A stretch of 64,000 nucleotides of DNA from Cloacimonetes bacterium UBA6097 (GCA_002435865.1 DIWV01000007.1:301611-365610), one strand, 5' to 3'. Positions 45,496 through 53,701 are shown, counted from the stretch's first letter. Notes: generated by a model not told the origin, from the sequence alone. Numbers and translations: made by a program.

Positions 45496-45584
45496 ATATT
45501 ACCTGCCTGGTCTTGTGTTCTGAACCGGCAGCTATGGCATCAGTCTGTCAATAGTGCCGGGCAACAGAAAAAAGTTTAGCCATA

Positions 45585-45623
45585 ATAAAAGGAAAGTGAT
45601 GAGGAGAACGCTCTCCCCATCAC
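45585..45623 (-). terminator. Terminator between rpsU and cvpA
   Basis: On the minus strand GTGATGGGGAGA pairs with TCTCCTCATCAC around GCGT (12 bp with one G-U), followed by TTTCCTTTT. It would end the rpsU transcript before cvpA. Confidence 0.78.
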
Positions 45624-45689
45624 ACAAAAATCAAAACGATTTTAAAATAATCTAAATATAAATTGTCGTACCCTCGAAAAGTATCTATT

Positions 45690-45742
45690 GTCATACCCGC
45701 GAAGGCGGGTATCTTAAGATTCCTGTCTGCACAGGAACGACA
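45690..45742. repeat. Two PAL-3 relatives between rpsU and the terminator
   Basis: GTCATACCCGC..GCGGGTATC (from 45690) and ATTCCTGT..ACAGGAACGAC (to 45742) are two back-to-back palindromes of the PAL-3 framework with different stems. Confidence 0.78.
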
Positions 45743-45764
45743 CATATATTCATATCGTCAGCTA

Positions 45765-45971
45765 CTATTTCATAAAACGCATTTGTTTGCGCTGAGCTTT
45801 GACCATTTTGCGACGGGATACGTTGTCCTCGCGTTTTTTCTTGACGCTTGGCTTTTCGTAAGCCTGATGCTTCTTGATCTCGGAAAGAATAGCAGCCTTT
45901 TCACATTTTTTCTTGAATCTCTTCAGTAAAATATCAAAAGGTTCAGTTTCTTTGGCTGTTACAGTCGGCAC
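45765..45971 (-). CDS. rpsU: 30S ribosomal protein S21
   Basis: A 68-residue, strongly basic S21: FDILLKRFKKKCEKAAILSEI and YEKPSVKKKREDN are conserved, followed by RRKMVKAQRKQMRFMK. The start codon is GTG at 45971, preceded by GGTGGTG. S21 helps 30S initiation. It lies upstream of cvpA-mutS2-dnaG-rpoD on the same strand but is separated by a terminator and repeats. Confidence 0.96.
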   Translation of the reverse strand: MPTVTAKETEPFDILLKRFKKKCEKAAILSEIKKHQAYEKPSVKKKREDNVSRRKMVKAQRKQMRFMK

Positions 45972-46081
45972 TTAATCACCACCTTTTTTGTACAGTATAT
46001 TGTGTCAAAAAATGAACTCTGGCTTTTGTGTCAAGGGGAAATCCGTCTAACTTGTAGCGTAGATATTCATCTGCGTTGTTT

Positions 46082-46330
46082 GTCAGATTAAAATCTGACC
46101 TACCTTTCCGTCGTCCCTGCGCAGGCAGGGATCCATGCTGTTTTTCCCCGTCATTCCCGGCTTGATCGGAAACTTTTCTCATGCGTAAGCATCATCCATT
46201 CCATATTAGCCCTGTAGCATAGGATAGCATCCTGTTGTATGTGGTGAATTGCATTCTCCACACCTTTTCTTTTACCACAGAGACACAGAGAGAAAAGAGA
46301 GAAGTAGCGCTTTTTTGTAAAAGGCAGAGT
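46082..46330. repeat. Mosaic of PAL-3, PAL-1 and PAL-2 palindromes upstream of rpsU
   Basis: 46082-46099 is GTCAGATT/AATCTGAC. 46109-46140 and 46149-46180 are PAL-3 copies with stems CCCTGC/GCAGGG and a CCCGGCTTGATCGG type. 46208-46262 is PAL-1 with stem GTGG..CCAC. 46300-46325 is PAL-2. The whole 45972-46373 gap holds no supported gene. Confidence 0.78.
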
Positions 46331-46373
46331 CAACGGATCTTCAGTTTCTATCTATACTATTGACAGAGTAACT

Positions 46374-46934
46374 TTACCAATCTATAATGGGTACGGTACC
46401 ATCGTCATCGTCACCCGAATAATCCGCATGTGTCATTATCAGGAGTGATTCCTGCTGGATAAATTTATCACCATCCTGATAGTATTCATCCGGACAGCCT
46501 TCAACCTTATAACCTTTGGCAATGATAAAAATAAATTCCACAGGTCCCTCATCAACCCTGATAGTTAAATGCCTTGTAATAGGAAACTGGGAATATGTGA
46601 AGGTGTCACCGTTTTTCATGTCTGAACTCAGTGGTATCAGACTGCCACATTTTTTATCTGAAGAGAAGAACTCACTAAAAAAGCTGTATGTCCTTTGCTT
46701 ATCAAATTCAGTAGCTAAAACTGTATCTATAGTAATAGTATATGTAAACTCGGCATTAGTCCCAAATTTGTCTGTTCCATCAGGAAAGACAACTTCGAAA
46801 TCAATATGTAACGGGCATTCATTTACCCAACTCATCTCATCACCAAATAGATTAATAATATTGGATAGCATAAAAATCATCAGGATTATTCTGATAATTC
46901 CCGGGAAATTTAATCTAAACGTTAGATCTTTCAT
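46374..46934 (-). CDS. Unknown secreted protein, family A (copy 1)
   Basis: A 186-residue protein with a signal peptide (RIILMIFMLSNIINLFG). It shares with its three paralogues a block around FTYTITIDT, the motif DKQRTYSFFSEFFSSDKKCGSL, and GDTFTYSQFPITRHLTI, followed by a VEGCPDE..GDKFIQQ stretch. It is closest to the 49949 protein (both start with KDxxFRLNFPGIIRI). It ends with an acidic GDDDDGTV tail and lacks the C-terminal membrane anchor of that copy. Second gene of a two-gene unit after the B-type gene. Function unknown. Confidence 0.72.
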   Translation of the reverse strand: MKDLTFRLNFPGIIRIILMIFMLSNIINLFGDEMSWVNECPLHIDFEVVFPDGTDKFGTNAEFTYTITIDTVLATEFDKQRTYSFFSEFFSSDKKCGSLIPLSSDMKNGDTFTYSQFPITRHLTIRVDEGPVEFIFIIAKGYKVEGCPDEYYQDGDKFIQQESLLIMTHADYSGDDDDGTVPIIDW

Positions 46935-46967
46935 TATGCAATCCTTACAGCATTATTCTTCAATAAA

Positions 46968-47519
46968 TCAATCATCATCATAATCAGAAGAATCAGGTTT
47001 CACCATGGTAAAGCTGGAGCTTTGTTGGATATACTTATCTCCTTCAAGTAAGGAAGTATCCTCACAGCCATCAACAGCATAACCAACCAACTCTATATAA
47101 ATAAAAGGTGAGTCTATAGACACATGTTTAATCTCTTGATACTTAACTAGTAAATGTCCGGTAATAGGAAACTGGTCATAAGTGAAGGTGTCTCCATTTT
47201 TTATATCTGATAACATGGTTCTTAAACTGCCGTAATTTTTATCTTTAGAAAAGAACTCGCTGCTAAGGCTGTATGTCCTTTGCTTATCATACTTAGTAAC
47301 CCGATCCTGTACGAAGGAAATCGTATAAGAAAATACAAACCTGGATCCATAAGTGTATGTTCCGTCAAGAGGTATGCATATGTAATCAAACTCCACCGGA
47401 CAGGGATTGATAAAGATTGCATCGATGTGACCAAAAAGATTGCCAGAGAGAAAAACACATAACATGAACAGGGCAAATACCAATTTTCTTCCCGTTAAGA
47501 TAATCCGAATGTTTCTCAT
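46968..47519 (-). CDS. Unknown secreted protein, family B (copy 1)
   Basis: A 183-residue protein with a signal peptide (LVFALFMLCVFLSGNLFG). Motifs FINPCPVEFDYICIPLDGT, TKYDKQRTYSLSSEFFSKDK, and GDTFTYDQFPITGHLLVKYQ define the family; four cysteines are placed to form disulfides. It is nearly identical over much of its length to the 50644 protein. The start at 47519 follows GAGGTGA. First gene of the B-A pair; the gap to A is 33 bases. Function unknown; likely periplasmic or surface exposed. Confidence 0.74.
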   Translation of the reverse strand: MRNIRIILTGRKLVFALFMLCVFLSGNLFGHIDAIFINPCPVEFDYICIPLDGTYTYGSRFVFSYTISFVQDRVTKYDKQRTYSLSSEFFSKDKNYGSLRTMLSDIKNGDTFTYDQFPITGHLLVKYQEIKHVSIDSPFIYIELVGYAVDGCEDTSLLEGDKYIQQSSSFTMVKPDSSDYDDD

Positions 47520-47600
47520 TTTCACCTCTAATCTAACAATTTAATAAATAATTATTAAGTCAATAAAAAATAAATCACTTTTCCGGTTAACCCTGTAGCA
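47520..47600 (-). promoter_or_regulatory. Conserved leader/promoter block of the B-A pair (copy 1)
   Basis: Read on the minus strand: a GTGATTTATT stretch, TTGACTTAA, an AT-rich spacer of about 17 bases, then GATTAGAGGTGA directly before the ATG. The same block lies before the 50644 gene and, more diverged, before the unrelated 52338 gene. TTGACT is a good -35; the -10 is weaker (ATTGTT). Confidence 0.6.
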
Positions 47601-47900
47601 TAGGATAGCATCCTGTTGTATGCGGTGAATTGTATTCTCCGCTAATCATCCGACATTACCAATCCCGAAGGGCGTCGTCCTCGAGAAGTCGGGGATCCAT
47701 GCTGTTTATTTTTCCACAGGAAGTAGCGCCTTTTTGCAAAAGGCAATGTCACAGATAAGTAGCGCCTTTTTGTAAAAGGCTTTAAATCAATATCTTATCG
47801 GCTTTTAGCCCTGTAGCATAGGATAGCATCCTGTTGCATGCAGGTATTAGCAATGCCTGCTTACTAATCATCCGGCAATACTATTACCGGAACCCAACAG
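47587..47900 (-). repeat. PAL-1, PAL-3 and PAL-2 cluster (duplicated at 51250)
   Basis: 47587-47660 PAL-1 (stem GCGG..CCGC), 47665-47705 PAL-3 (ATCCTCGA/TCGGGGAT type), two PAL-2 copies near 47718-47780, and a second PAL-1 at 47813-47900 whose stem is GCAGG..CCTGC and whose next hairpin is CCGGCAATACTATTACCGG. Order and sequence match 51250-51500, showing one larger duplication. Confidence 0.8.
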
Positions 47901-47933
47901 ATTGACAATCTATGTTACATGCTTTTTTTCTTG

Positions 47934-48170
47934 TCATCCTCGAGCACAGGATTCCCAAAATCGTGCAGAGCAGGATTTTGGGATGTGTTATCGGGGATCC
48001 AGTACCTTCTCCTCCGTCATCCTCGAGTAGTCTGGTATAAAGCACCTTCTCCTTCGTCATCCTCGAGTAGTCGGGGATCCAGTACCTTCTCCTTCGTCAT
48101 CCTCGAGTAGTCGGGGATCTAGCACCTTCTCCTTCGTCATCCTCGAGTAGTCGGGGATCCATGCTGTTTT
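47934..48170. repeat. 40-bp tandem array of PAL-3 units
   Basis: Units start at 48015, 48055, 48095 and 48135 with exact 40-base period, each containing GTCATCCTCGAGTAGTC plus GGGGATCCAG and a CACCTTCTCCTT-like spacer; a diverged unit with a long insertion precedes them at 47934. The last unit ends in the usual CCATGCTGTTTT. There are no unique spacers, so it is not a CRISPR. Confidence 0.88.
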
Positions 48171-48202
48171 AACTTTCGAATATAGATAGTAAAAGCGGTA
48201 GT

Positions 48203-49744
48203 TTATTTCAGCATTATGGCTTTCTTGGAGATAACTTTATTCCCGGCTTTAAGCCTTATGAGATATATTCCGCTCCCGGCTGGTTTACCTTCCTTGTTTT
48301 TTCCGTCCCAGGTTGTTATATTAATTCCTTTTGAGTACATATCATTACAAAGCAGTTTTATGAGCTGCCCTTTGATATTATATATCTCAATACTTGCAGG
48401 GGAAGCTTTTTCTAATGAAAAGCTGATAGTAGTCCCATTCATAAACGGATTGGGATAACATGCCAGCATTATAGGCTTGTCGGGGATAATAACATCATCA
48501 CTGTTTCCGACTTCTCCTGATTGGGTAATCACAATAGTGGTATCCGGAGCATTATTACTAATAAAGTTCAGGGAAGCAGTCCTGTCTGTTCCGGTTGTAT
48601 TCGGTGTAATTGTTAAAGTGATATCTGAATGTCCTGTTCCGTTTACCTGGCTGATGTTATTAATCCAGCCGGAATCAGTTGATACATTCCAATCAGCGTT
48701 TGACCTGACATGAATTATTGTGCCGGTAGCATCAGCGGAAATGGGATTATCTTCAGGTGTAGGTACCAGGTAGATTGGATTTATATAAGATTGACTTATA
48801 ATGTGGTTGCCGGTGGGAGTAAAACTCACCCCGTTATCACATGAGATAAGATAGTTTAACCTGCAAAAATCTCCCTCATTAAACACAAGTTCTTCCATTA
48901 TTAAATCAACATTGTCATTTGAGTAAACAGGGATAATTGTGACACTCTTATTTAATGGTAATACACTATTCCAGGTCAATGTACAATGCTGTCCCCAGTC
49001 ATCGCTATAATACAAATCATATCCATCAGTAACAGTTTGTTGATTATGGGCAAGATATATTCTGCCTGCATCTATCGGGATCAGATTAAACCAGTGAATA
49101 TCTGTATTTGCCTGAACAGCTGCAGCAACATTATGTTCAGAAAAAGAAATGCAGCTATTATTACTATACAGTATACACAAAGAATCATTCACTAAATTCT
49201 TGGCAAGCATGTATACTTCACCCGTAGAGCTCCCCCTTTTGATCTGATGAATATATCTGTTGGGAAAGGAATTGATTTGAGTGATGTTTTGAACATTTGC
49301 ATTGCTAATGTATAAGATGCTTCCGGCTGATTGACAATCAACCAAATACAGCTCATTGTCTGACCATCCTGAAATGATATTATCATAAGCTGCAAGGTCC
49401 ACCATGACACCAAGATAATAAAAGGAATGTCCATAATTTATAAATTTCAATAAACGGCTATCGTATGAAGCTGAATAATGTAATAAGAAAGACCCCGGAT
49501 CATCAAATTCAGATATATTACCCTTTAAAAACTGATTAACTTGAGGATTATCCAATTCATATGTAACTTCGAGGGTTCTCCCATAATCCGGAGTATAGAC
49601 TATACCTCTATACTCCAGACTATCTGATGAATACCATAAACTGTTTGAATACATTTCGCCTACATAAGACCCCATTGTCAAATGAAGACAATGAAGTGCA
49701 AAGCTATTACATATAAACACCAGTACACACACAAGAGATTTCAT
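48203..49744 (-). CDS. Secreted protein with BACON-like domain and T9SS sorting domain
   Basis: A 513-residue exported protein with a signal peptide (SLVCVLVFICNSFALHC). Residues ~15-320 resemble a beta-propeller-like repeat region (ILYISNANVQNITQINSF, TDGYDLYYSDDWGQHC). Residues ~330-415 are a BACON/Ig-like domain (VRSNADWNVSTDSGWINNIS, DRTASLNFISNNAPDTTIVI). The end is the sorting domain (LACYPNPFMNGTTISFSL, IEIYNIKGQLIKLL, PAGSGIYLIRLKAG). AGGA precedes the ATG. A leftover sorting-domain fragment lies just upstream. Confidence 0.87.
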   Translation of the reverse strand: MKSLVCVLVFICNSFALHCLHLTMGSYVGEMYSNSLWYSSDSLEYRGIVYTPDYGRTLEVTYELDNPQVNQFLKGNISEFDDPGSFLLHYSASYDSRLLKFINYGHSFYYLGVMVDLAAYDNIISGWSDNELYLVDCQSAGSILYISNANVQNITQINSFPNRYIHQIKRGSSTGEVYMLAKNLVNDSLCILYSNNSCISFSEHNVAAAVQANTDIHWFNLIPIDAGRIYLAHNQQTVTDGYDLYYSDDWGQHCTLTWNSVLPLNKSVTIIPVYSNDNVDLIMEELVFNEGDFCRLNYLISCDNGVSFTPTGNHIISQSYINPIYLVPTPEDNPISADATGTIIHVRSNADWNVSTDSGWINNISQVNGTGHSDITLTITPNTTGTDRTASLNFISNNAPDTTIVITQSGEVGNSDDVIIPDKPIMLACYPNPFMNGTTISFSLEKASPASIEIYNIKGQLIKLLCNDMYSKGINITTWDGKNKEGKPAGSGIYLIRLKAGNKVISKKAIMLK

Positions 49745-49751
49745 ATTAGTC

Positions 49752-49889
49752 CTATTTTATATACATCACTTTACCAGAAAAAACTTTATCAGTTGTCCTC
49801 ACATAATAAAAATACACTCCGGATGCAACACTCTTTTTGTTTACATCTGTTGCGTTCCATTCAAACCTACTATTTCCCTTCAAAAGTTT
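49752..49889 (-). pseudogene. Remnant of a T9SS C-terminal sorting domain
   Basis: On the minus strand 45 codons read KLLKGNSRFEWNATD, then VNKKSVASGVYFYYV and RTTDKVFSGKVMYIK, then TAG. This is the last half of a Por/FlgD-type sorting domain (W-N-A-x-D, SGVYFY, K-x-MYIK). There is an in-frame TGA directly upstream and no start, so the body of the gene is gone. The stop lies eight bases before the ATG of the 48203 gene. Confidence 0.8.
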
Positions 49890-49948
49890 TCATTTAATCC
49901 CTCTCGTGTTTTTAGTACATTGAAAATACATTATTTCTTGTCACCATT

Positions 49949-50644
49949 TCACCTTTCCACCTTTTCACCTTTTCTTCTCTTTCTCCATTTCCAAAGTAGA
50001 AAAATGATAGCGAATACGATATCGATTATCAGGATTACAATGGTAACTCTCAGTATATTGTTATAGCCTACTTTCTCTAATAAACTCTTGATTAAATCCC
50101 AGATTATATCCAACACCCCCTTTATTTCCAGAAGGTCCATATAAAAGTAAGAGCTTTGCTCAACATTGTTCATACGGGAGTTCGTCACGGCTGTCCCTCT
50201 TTCACCTTTAACAGGATAACCGATCACATTTATAGTAATAAACGCATCACTACAACCTCCATAATACTTGATTTTTAAACGTCCCTTAATTGGGAACTGG
50301 TCATAAGTAAAGGTTTGTCCATCTTTTATACTTGATGATATTGTTCTGAAACTACCGTACTTTTTCTTTTTTTCAGTGAAGTATTCGCTGGACAAACTGT
50401 ATATCCTTTGCTTATCATACTTCGTGACCCGTTCAGGATCCATAGAAATTGTATAGGTAAAGGCAAATCTGCATCCTGCACCGGAGGTTAAACTAAGGGG
50501 TATGTAATAGTACTCGAAGTTAAAGGGACCTTCACTTATCTCCGGTGAAATCCCCCAAAGAACAAATATGGCGGATAACATAATGGCAATAACAGCTATT
50601 CTGATAATTCCCGGGAAATTTAACCTGAATCTAATATCTTTCAT
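49949..50644 (-). CDS. Unknown secreted protein, family A (copy 2), with C-terminal membrane anchor
   Basis: A 231-residue paralogue of the 46374 protein: KDIRFRLNFPGIIRI signal region, FAFTYTISMD, TKYDKQRIYSLSSEYFTEKK, GQTFTYDQFPIKGRLKIKYY. Unlike copy 1 it carries a C-terminal amphipathic stretch, a transmembrane helix (VTIVILIIDIVFAIIFLLW) and a basic tail KWRKRRKGEKVER. The basic tail is encoded by a pyrimidine-rich block that resembles the one in the composite palindromic element, so it may have been acquired. The second of two adjacent ATGs is chosen because AAAGGA is six bases before it and because copy 1 starts there. It overlaps the B-type stop. Confidence 0.72.
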   Translation of the reverse strand: MKDIRFRLNFPGIIRIAVIAIMLSAIFVLWGISPEISEGPFNFEYYYIPLSLTSGAGCRFAFTYTISMDPERVTKYDKQRIYSLSSEYFTEKKKKYGSFRTISSSIKDGQTFTYDQFPIKGRLKIKYYGGCSDAFITINVIGYPVKGERGTAVTNSRMNNVEQSSYFYMDLLEIKGVLDIIWDLIKSLLEKVGYNNILRVTIVILIIDIVFAIIFLLWKWRKRRKGEKVER

Positions 50645-51180
50645 CATTGATCCTTTATACCCATGGAAAAGCCGGAGCTTTGTTGAATAAGCTTATCACC
50701 TTCTGGCAGTGAAGTATCAGGACAACCCTCGACAGCATAACCAACCAAATCTATATCAATTACTACTGGCATACTTATACCTATATATTTAGTCTCCTGA
50801 TACTTAACTATTAAATGTCCTGTAACAGGAAACTGGTCATATGTAAAAGTATCACCATTTTGTATATCTGATAACATGGTTCTTAAACTGCCGTAATTTT
50901 TATCTTTAGAAAAGAACTCGCTGCTAAGGCTGTATGTCCTTTGCTTATCATACTTAGTAACCCGATCCTGTACTAAGGAAATCGTATAGGAAAATACAAA
51001 CCTGGATTCATAAGTGAACGTTCCGTCAAGAGGTATGCATATGTAATCAAATTCCACCGGACAGGGATTGATAAAGATTGCATCGATGTGACCAAAAAGA
51101 TTGCCAGAGAGAAAAGCACATAACATGAACAGGGCAAATACCAATTTTCTTCCCATTAAGTTAATCCGAATGTTTCTCAT
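50644..51180 (-). CDS. Unknown secreted protein, family B (copy 2)
   Basis: A 178-residue near-duplicate of the 46968 protein; the N-terminal two-thirds differ at only a few residues and the DNA is almost identical, while the C-terminal third has diverged (YIGISMPVVIDIDLVGYAVEG). The start at 51180 follows GAGGTGA. It ends inside the start of the A-type gene (TGATGA overlap), so the pair is translationally coupled, more tightly than in copy 1. Confidence 0.74.
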   Translation of the reverse strand: MRNIRINLMGRKLVFALFMLCAFLSGNLFGHIDAIFINPCPVEFDYICIPLDGTFTYESRFVFSYTISLVQDRVTKYDKQRTYSLSSEFFSKDKNYGSLRTMLSDIQNGDTFTYDQFPVTGHLIVKYQETKYIGISMPVVIDIDLVGYAVEGCPDTSLPEGDKLIQQSSGFSMGIKDQ

Positions 51181-51186
51181 GCTCAC

Positions 51187-51540
51187 CTCAAATCATACAA
51201 TTAAATGAATTATTTTTAAGTCAATAAAAAATAAATCACTTTTCCGGTTAGCCCTGTAGCATAGGATAGCATCCTGTTGTATGAGGAGAATTGTATTCTC
51301 CACTAATCATCCGGCATTACCAATGCCGAAGGGTGTCATCCTCGAGTAGTCGGGGATCCATGCTGTTTTTTCCACAGAGAAGTAGCGCCTTTTTGCAAAA
51401 GGCTTTAAATCAATATCTTATCGGCTTTTAGCCCTGTAGCATAGGATAGCATCCTGTTGTATGTGGTGAATAGCATTCTCCACTCATTATCCGGCATTAC
51501 CCATACCCGAAGGACATCGTCCCTGCTGCATATTCTTGTC
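51187..51540 (-). repeat. Duplicated leader plus PAL-1/PAL-3/PAL-2 cluster
   Basis: 51187-51245 is the B-gene leader (TTGACTTAA block). 51250-51325 PAL-1 with stem GGAGAA/TTCTCC and CGGCATT/AATGCCG, 51336-51366 PAL-3, ~51380-51405 PAL-2, 51430-51500 PAL-1 again. Same order as 47520-47850, missing one PAL-2. The rest up to 51625 has nothing further. Confidence 0.82.
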
Positions 51541-51625
51541 ATTTCCGGCATGACTATAGATTATTTGACTTGACACATGCTTTATTTGTTTTAGTAAAGA
51601 TTTAATATAGTTGGGAGATTAATGA

Positions 51626-52210
51626 ATGGAAAGATCAGATAACAACATTATCACCTTTTTAGAAAGAGCTTACGATAGTTTCGTAATGAGGGATTTTTCA
51701 TACATCGTGGGAGGTGGAATATTATTATCAACTATCGACTATTGTATTGATAGTAACTTCGACCTTTTAAAATTATTTACATATAACATATTTGGCTTTT
51801 TAATATTGTTAGCATGTTGCTATTCTATAGGTTTTATGATTAAAGCAGCATTTGAAATTGCCATAGGTCGTGAAACTAAGAAAGATATTTTAATTGGGTT
51901 TAAAGTAAAACCCATTATTACGTCAAAATATGGTATTTCAATGTCGAAAGAATTAGAGAGAGCATCATTTATACAATCTTTATCAATATCAATAGTATCG
52001 AATAGTATCATATCATTATTGATTGTCATTATCAAGTTAATTACTCAACCAAGAGAAAGTACTTGGTTCTTTATTGGAGCCGGATATTTTCTTTTAATTA
52101 TTACATCTTTTATTGTATACGATGTACTCAATTTTCAGCTTGATGCCATATATGATGCTTTTGAAAAAGAATTCGATGCTGATATAATTGAAGATTTTTA
52201 TAACAAATAG
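51626..52210 (+). CDS. Integral membrane protein of unknown function
   Basis: A 194-residue protein with about four hydrophobic segments (IVGGGILLSTIDYCI; YNIFGFLILLACCYSIGFMI; SISIVSNSIISLLIVIIKLI; FIGAGYFLLIITSFIVYDVL) and an acidic C-terminal tail (FEKEFDADIIEDFYNK). GGGAG precedes the ATG. It is much more AT-rich than the core genes, which fits recent acquisition in this accessory stretch. No family recognised. Confidence 0.7.
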   Translation: MERSDNNIITFLERAYDSFVMRDFSYIVGGGILLSTIDYCIDSNFDLLKLFTYNIFGFLILLACCYSIGFMIKAAFEIAIGRETKKDILIGFKVKPIITSKYGISMSKELERASFIQSLSISIVSNSIISLLIVIIKLITQPRESTWFFIGAGYFLLIITSFIVYDVLNFQLDAIYDAFEKEFDADIIEDFYNK

Positions 52211-52337
52211 TAATTCCAAACCCCAAGGGCGTCGTCCCAAACTTGATTTGAGATCCAGCTCATATTGCACCAATCTTAATTCATAATTCATAATTGAAAA
52301 TCGTATCTCTATATTATACTGATGACGGTGATAATTT

Positions 52338-52973
52338 TTATAGTAGTATGAGTTTCCCGCTATATAAGTCTAGATTGTAACTAAATTCTGAGAAAGTGTG
52401 GGAATATCCATTTTTTATTTCGCTTATATAATATAATGTGATTAAAATTTGTTCAGGAGGGTTCCATGAAGCTGCATGTAAAAATAATTCAGGATTTACA
52501 GATTTTACTATTATATCATCTATTAAAAAATGTCCACTTCTTTTACCATATGGTGGTATTATCCAAACAGGTGCACCTTCGTAAGCATCCGAATTCATTT
52601 GTACTTTTATATCATCAATAAACAAGTCAAGATAGACTTTCGATATAGTTTCTTTCACCGAATAACTAACAAGTTCGAGAGAGATATCATATCCAATATA
52701 GTAATCATGATTAGGTTTACCACTTATCTTTTGACTGAATAGTTCAAAACCAATAGATGGAGTTAAATCTTTTTCATATTGTCGTTTAACCATTATATGT
52801 GTATCGTAAGCATATATAAATAGAGCTAACATAGTAAGAAATGTTATAGTAAAAATTGGTATATCTGTTTTTACAAAAACATTAGGGAGCACATAACTAA
52901 CAAGTAGAATTATTATTACAACACATAATACAAAAAGAACTGATAACCATATCCACATAAGTTTATTCATCAT
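52338..52973 (-). CDS. Membrane-anchored protein of unknown function
   Basis: A 211-residue protein with two N-terminal transmembrane helices (LSVLFVLCVVIIILLVSYVL; IFTITFLTMLALFIYAYDT) and a ~145-residue soluble beta-rich domain (YIGYDISLELVSYSVKE, KVYLDLFIDDIKVQM, WIIPPYGKRSGHFLIDD). The start at 52973 follows GAGGTGA. Its leader is homologous to that of the B-type genes although the protein is not related. AT-rich. Function unknown. Confidence 0.68.
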   Translation of the reverse strand: MMNKLMWIWLSVLFVLCVVIIILLVSYVLPNVFVKTDIPIFTITFLTMLALFIYAYDTHIMVKRQYEKDLTPSIGFELFSQKISGKPNHDYYIGYDISLELVSYSVKETISKVYLDLFIDDIKVQMNSDAYEGAPVWIIPPYGKRSGHFLIDDIIVKSVNPELFLHAASWNPPEQILITLYYISEIKNGYSHTFSEFSYNLDLYSGKLILL

Positions 52974-53147
52974 ACTCACCTCTAATCTTATAATTTGATT
53001 ATTTATTGTTAAGTCAATTAAAATTATGCTCTTTTCTGTTTATTCCGTGCCCTCAGGAAATAATCAGTATTATACAACTCTTAACAGGTGGCATCAAATC
53101 TATATCTATGTTTTACTTGACAAATTATGAATATCTTCGAGATACTA

Positions 53148-53258
53148 ATGAATATGAGACACATTTCATGGAAAGACCAAATGTCCGGTGGAATCATTTT
53201 AGGAATCATTGTCCTAATTATTCTTGGGATAAAAGAACTAGTTAAGATCGTTTTCTAA
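53148..53258 (+). CDS. Possible 36-residue membrane peptide
   Basis: Encodes MNMRHISWKDQMSGGIILG then a hydrophobic IIVLIILGIKELVKIVF: a single helix with a positively charged end. The ribosome site is poor (CGAGA), and its stop overlaps the end of the convergent 53255 gene by four bases. Could be chance. Confidence 0.35.
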   Translation: MNMRHISWKDQMSGGIILGIIVLIILGIKELVKIVF

Positions 53259-53701
53259 ATCTCATTTGTAAATCTGGCATACCCTTTCACCTCTGGCAGT
53301 AAGCCGGAATCTATGGCTCTCATAACACTTTTGCAGGGTAAATCCTGTTCATAGATATCTGCTCTGGTGAGGGTGCTAAGGTCAATTTCGGGATATTGCT
53401 TTGCCATAGCCCACATTATCATTGTAAATATATTACGCCAATTTGTTGGACATTTCTTTCTATTTTTATAGCCATGATTGTAACATACTGAGTATGTTTT
53501 TAAGTCTTGTATGTAACCATCAGAAGTATATATGGTTTTTAGATTTTGGTTAATTGCAGTAAACTTATCATGCTGTTCAGTATGCTTGCAATTCACATGT
53601 TTCCTGGTCACAATTTTTTTTTGTTTTCTATTGTAATAATAGACTAATCCTTCATGTGTTCCTGAGTATTCTTTGATAATTCCGTATGTATTGAGTTTCA
53701 T
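53255..53701 (-). CDS. Unknown protein, second member of a paralogous tandem pair
   Basis: A 148-residue basic protein with no signal peptide. Its last ~55 residues are nearly identical to those of the 53714 protein (MAKQYPEIDLSTLTRAD, SVMRAIDSGLLPEVKGYARF), while the first ~95 have diverged but keep a YYNRKQKKIVTRKH block. It has many Cys/His pairs (CKHTEQHD, CYNHGYKNRKKC) that are missing in the paralogue. AGGAG precedes the ATG. Function unknown; basic charge is compatible with nucleic-acid binding. Confidence 0.68.
   Translation of the reverse strand: MKLNTYGIIKEYSGTHEGLVYYYNRKQKKIVTRKHVNCKHTEQHDKFTAINQNLKTIYTSDGYIQDLKTYSVCYNHGYKNRKKCPTNWRNIFTMIMWAMAKQYPEIDLSTLTRADIYEQDLPCKSVMRAIDSGLLPEVKGYARFTNEI

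Noticed and set aside
46151..46333. 60-residue minus-strand open frame
   Set aside because: It is translated PAL-1/PAL-2/PAL-3 sequence with no ribosome site.
47934..48170. CRISPR array
   Set aside because: The 40-bp period has no variable spacers; each unit is a PAL-3 palindrome plus a nearly constant spacer, and there are no cas genes.
49949..50000. Separate pyrimidine-rich repeat downstream of the A-type gene
   Set aside because: It resembles the block in the composite element but lies within the coding end of the 49949 gene, and the similarity is low-complexity, so I only mention it there.
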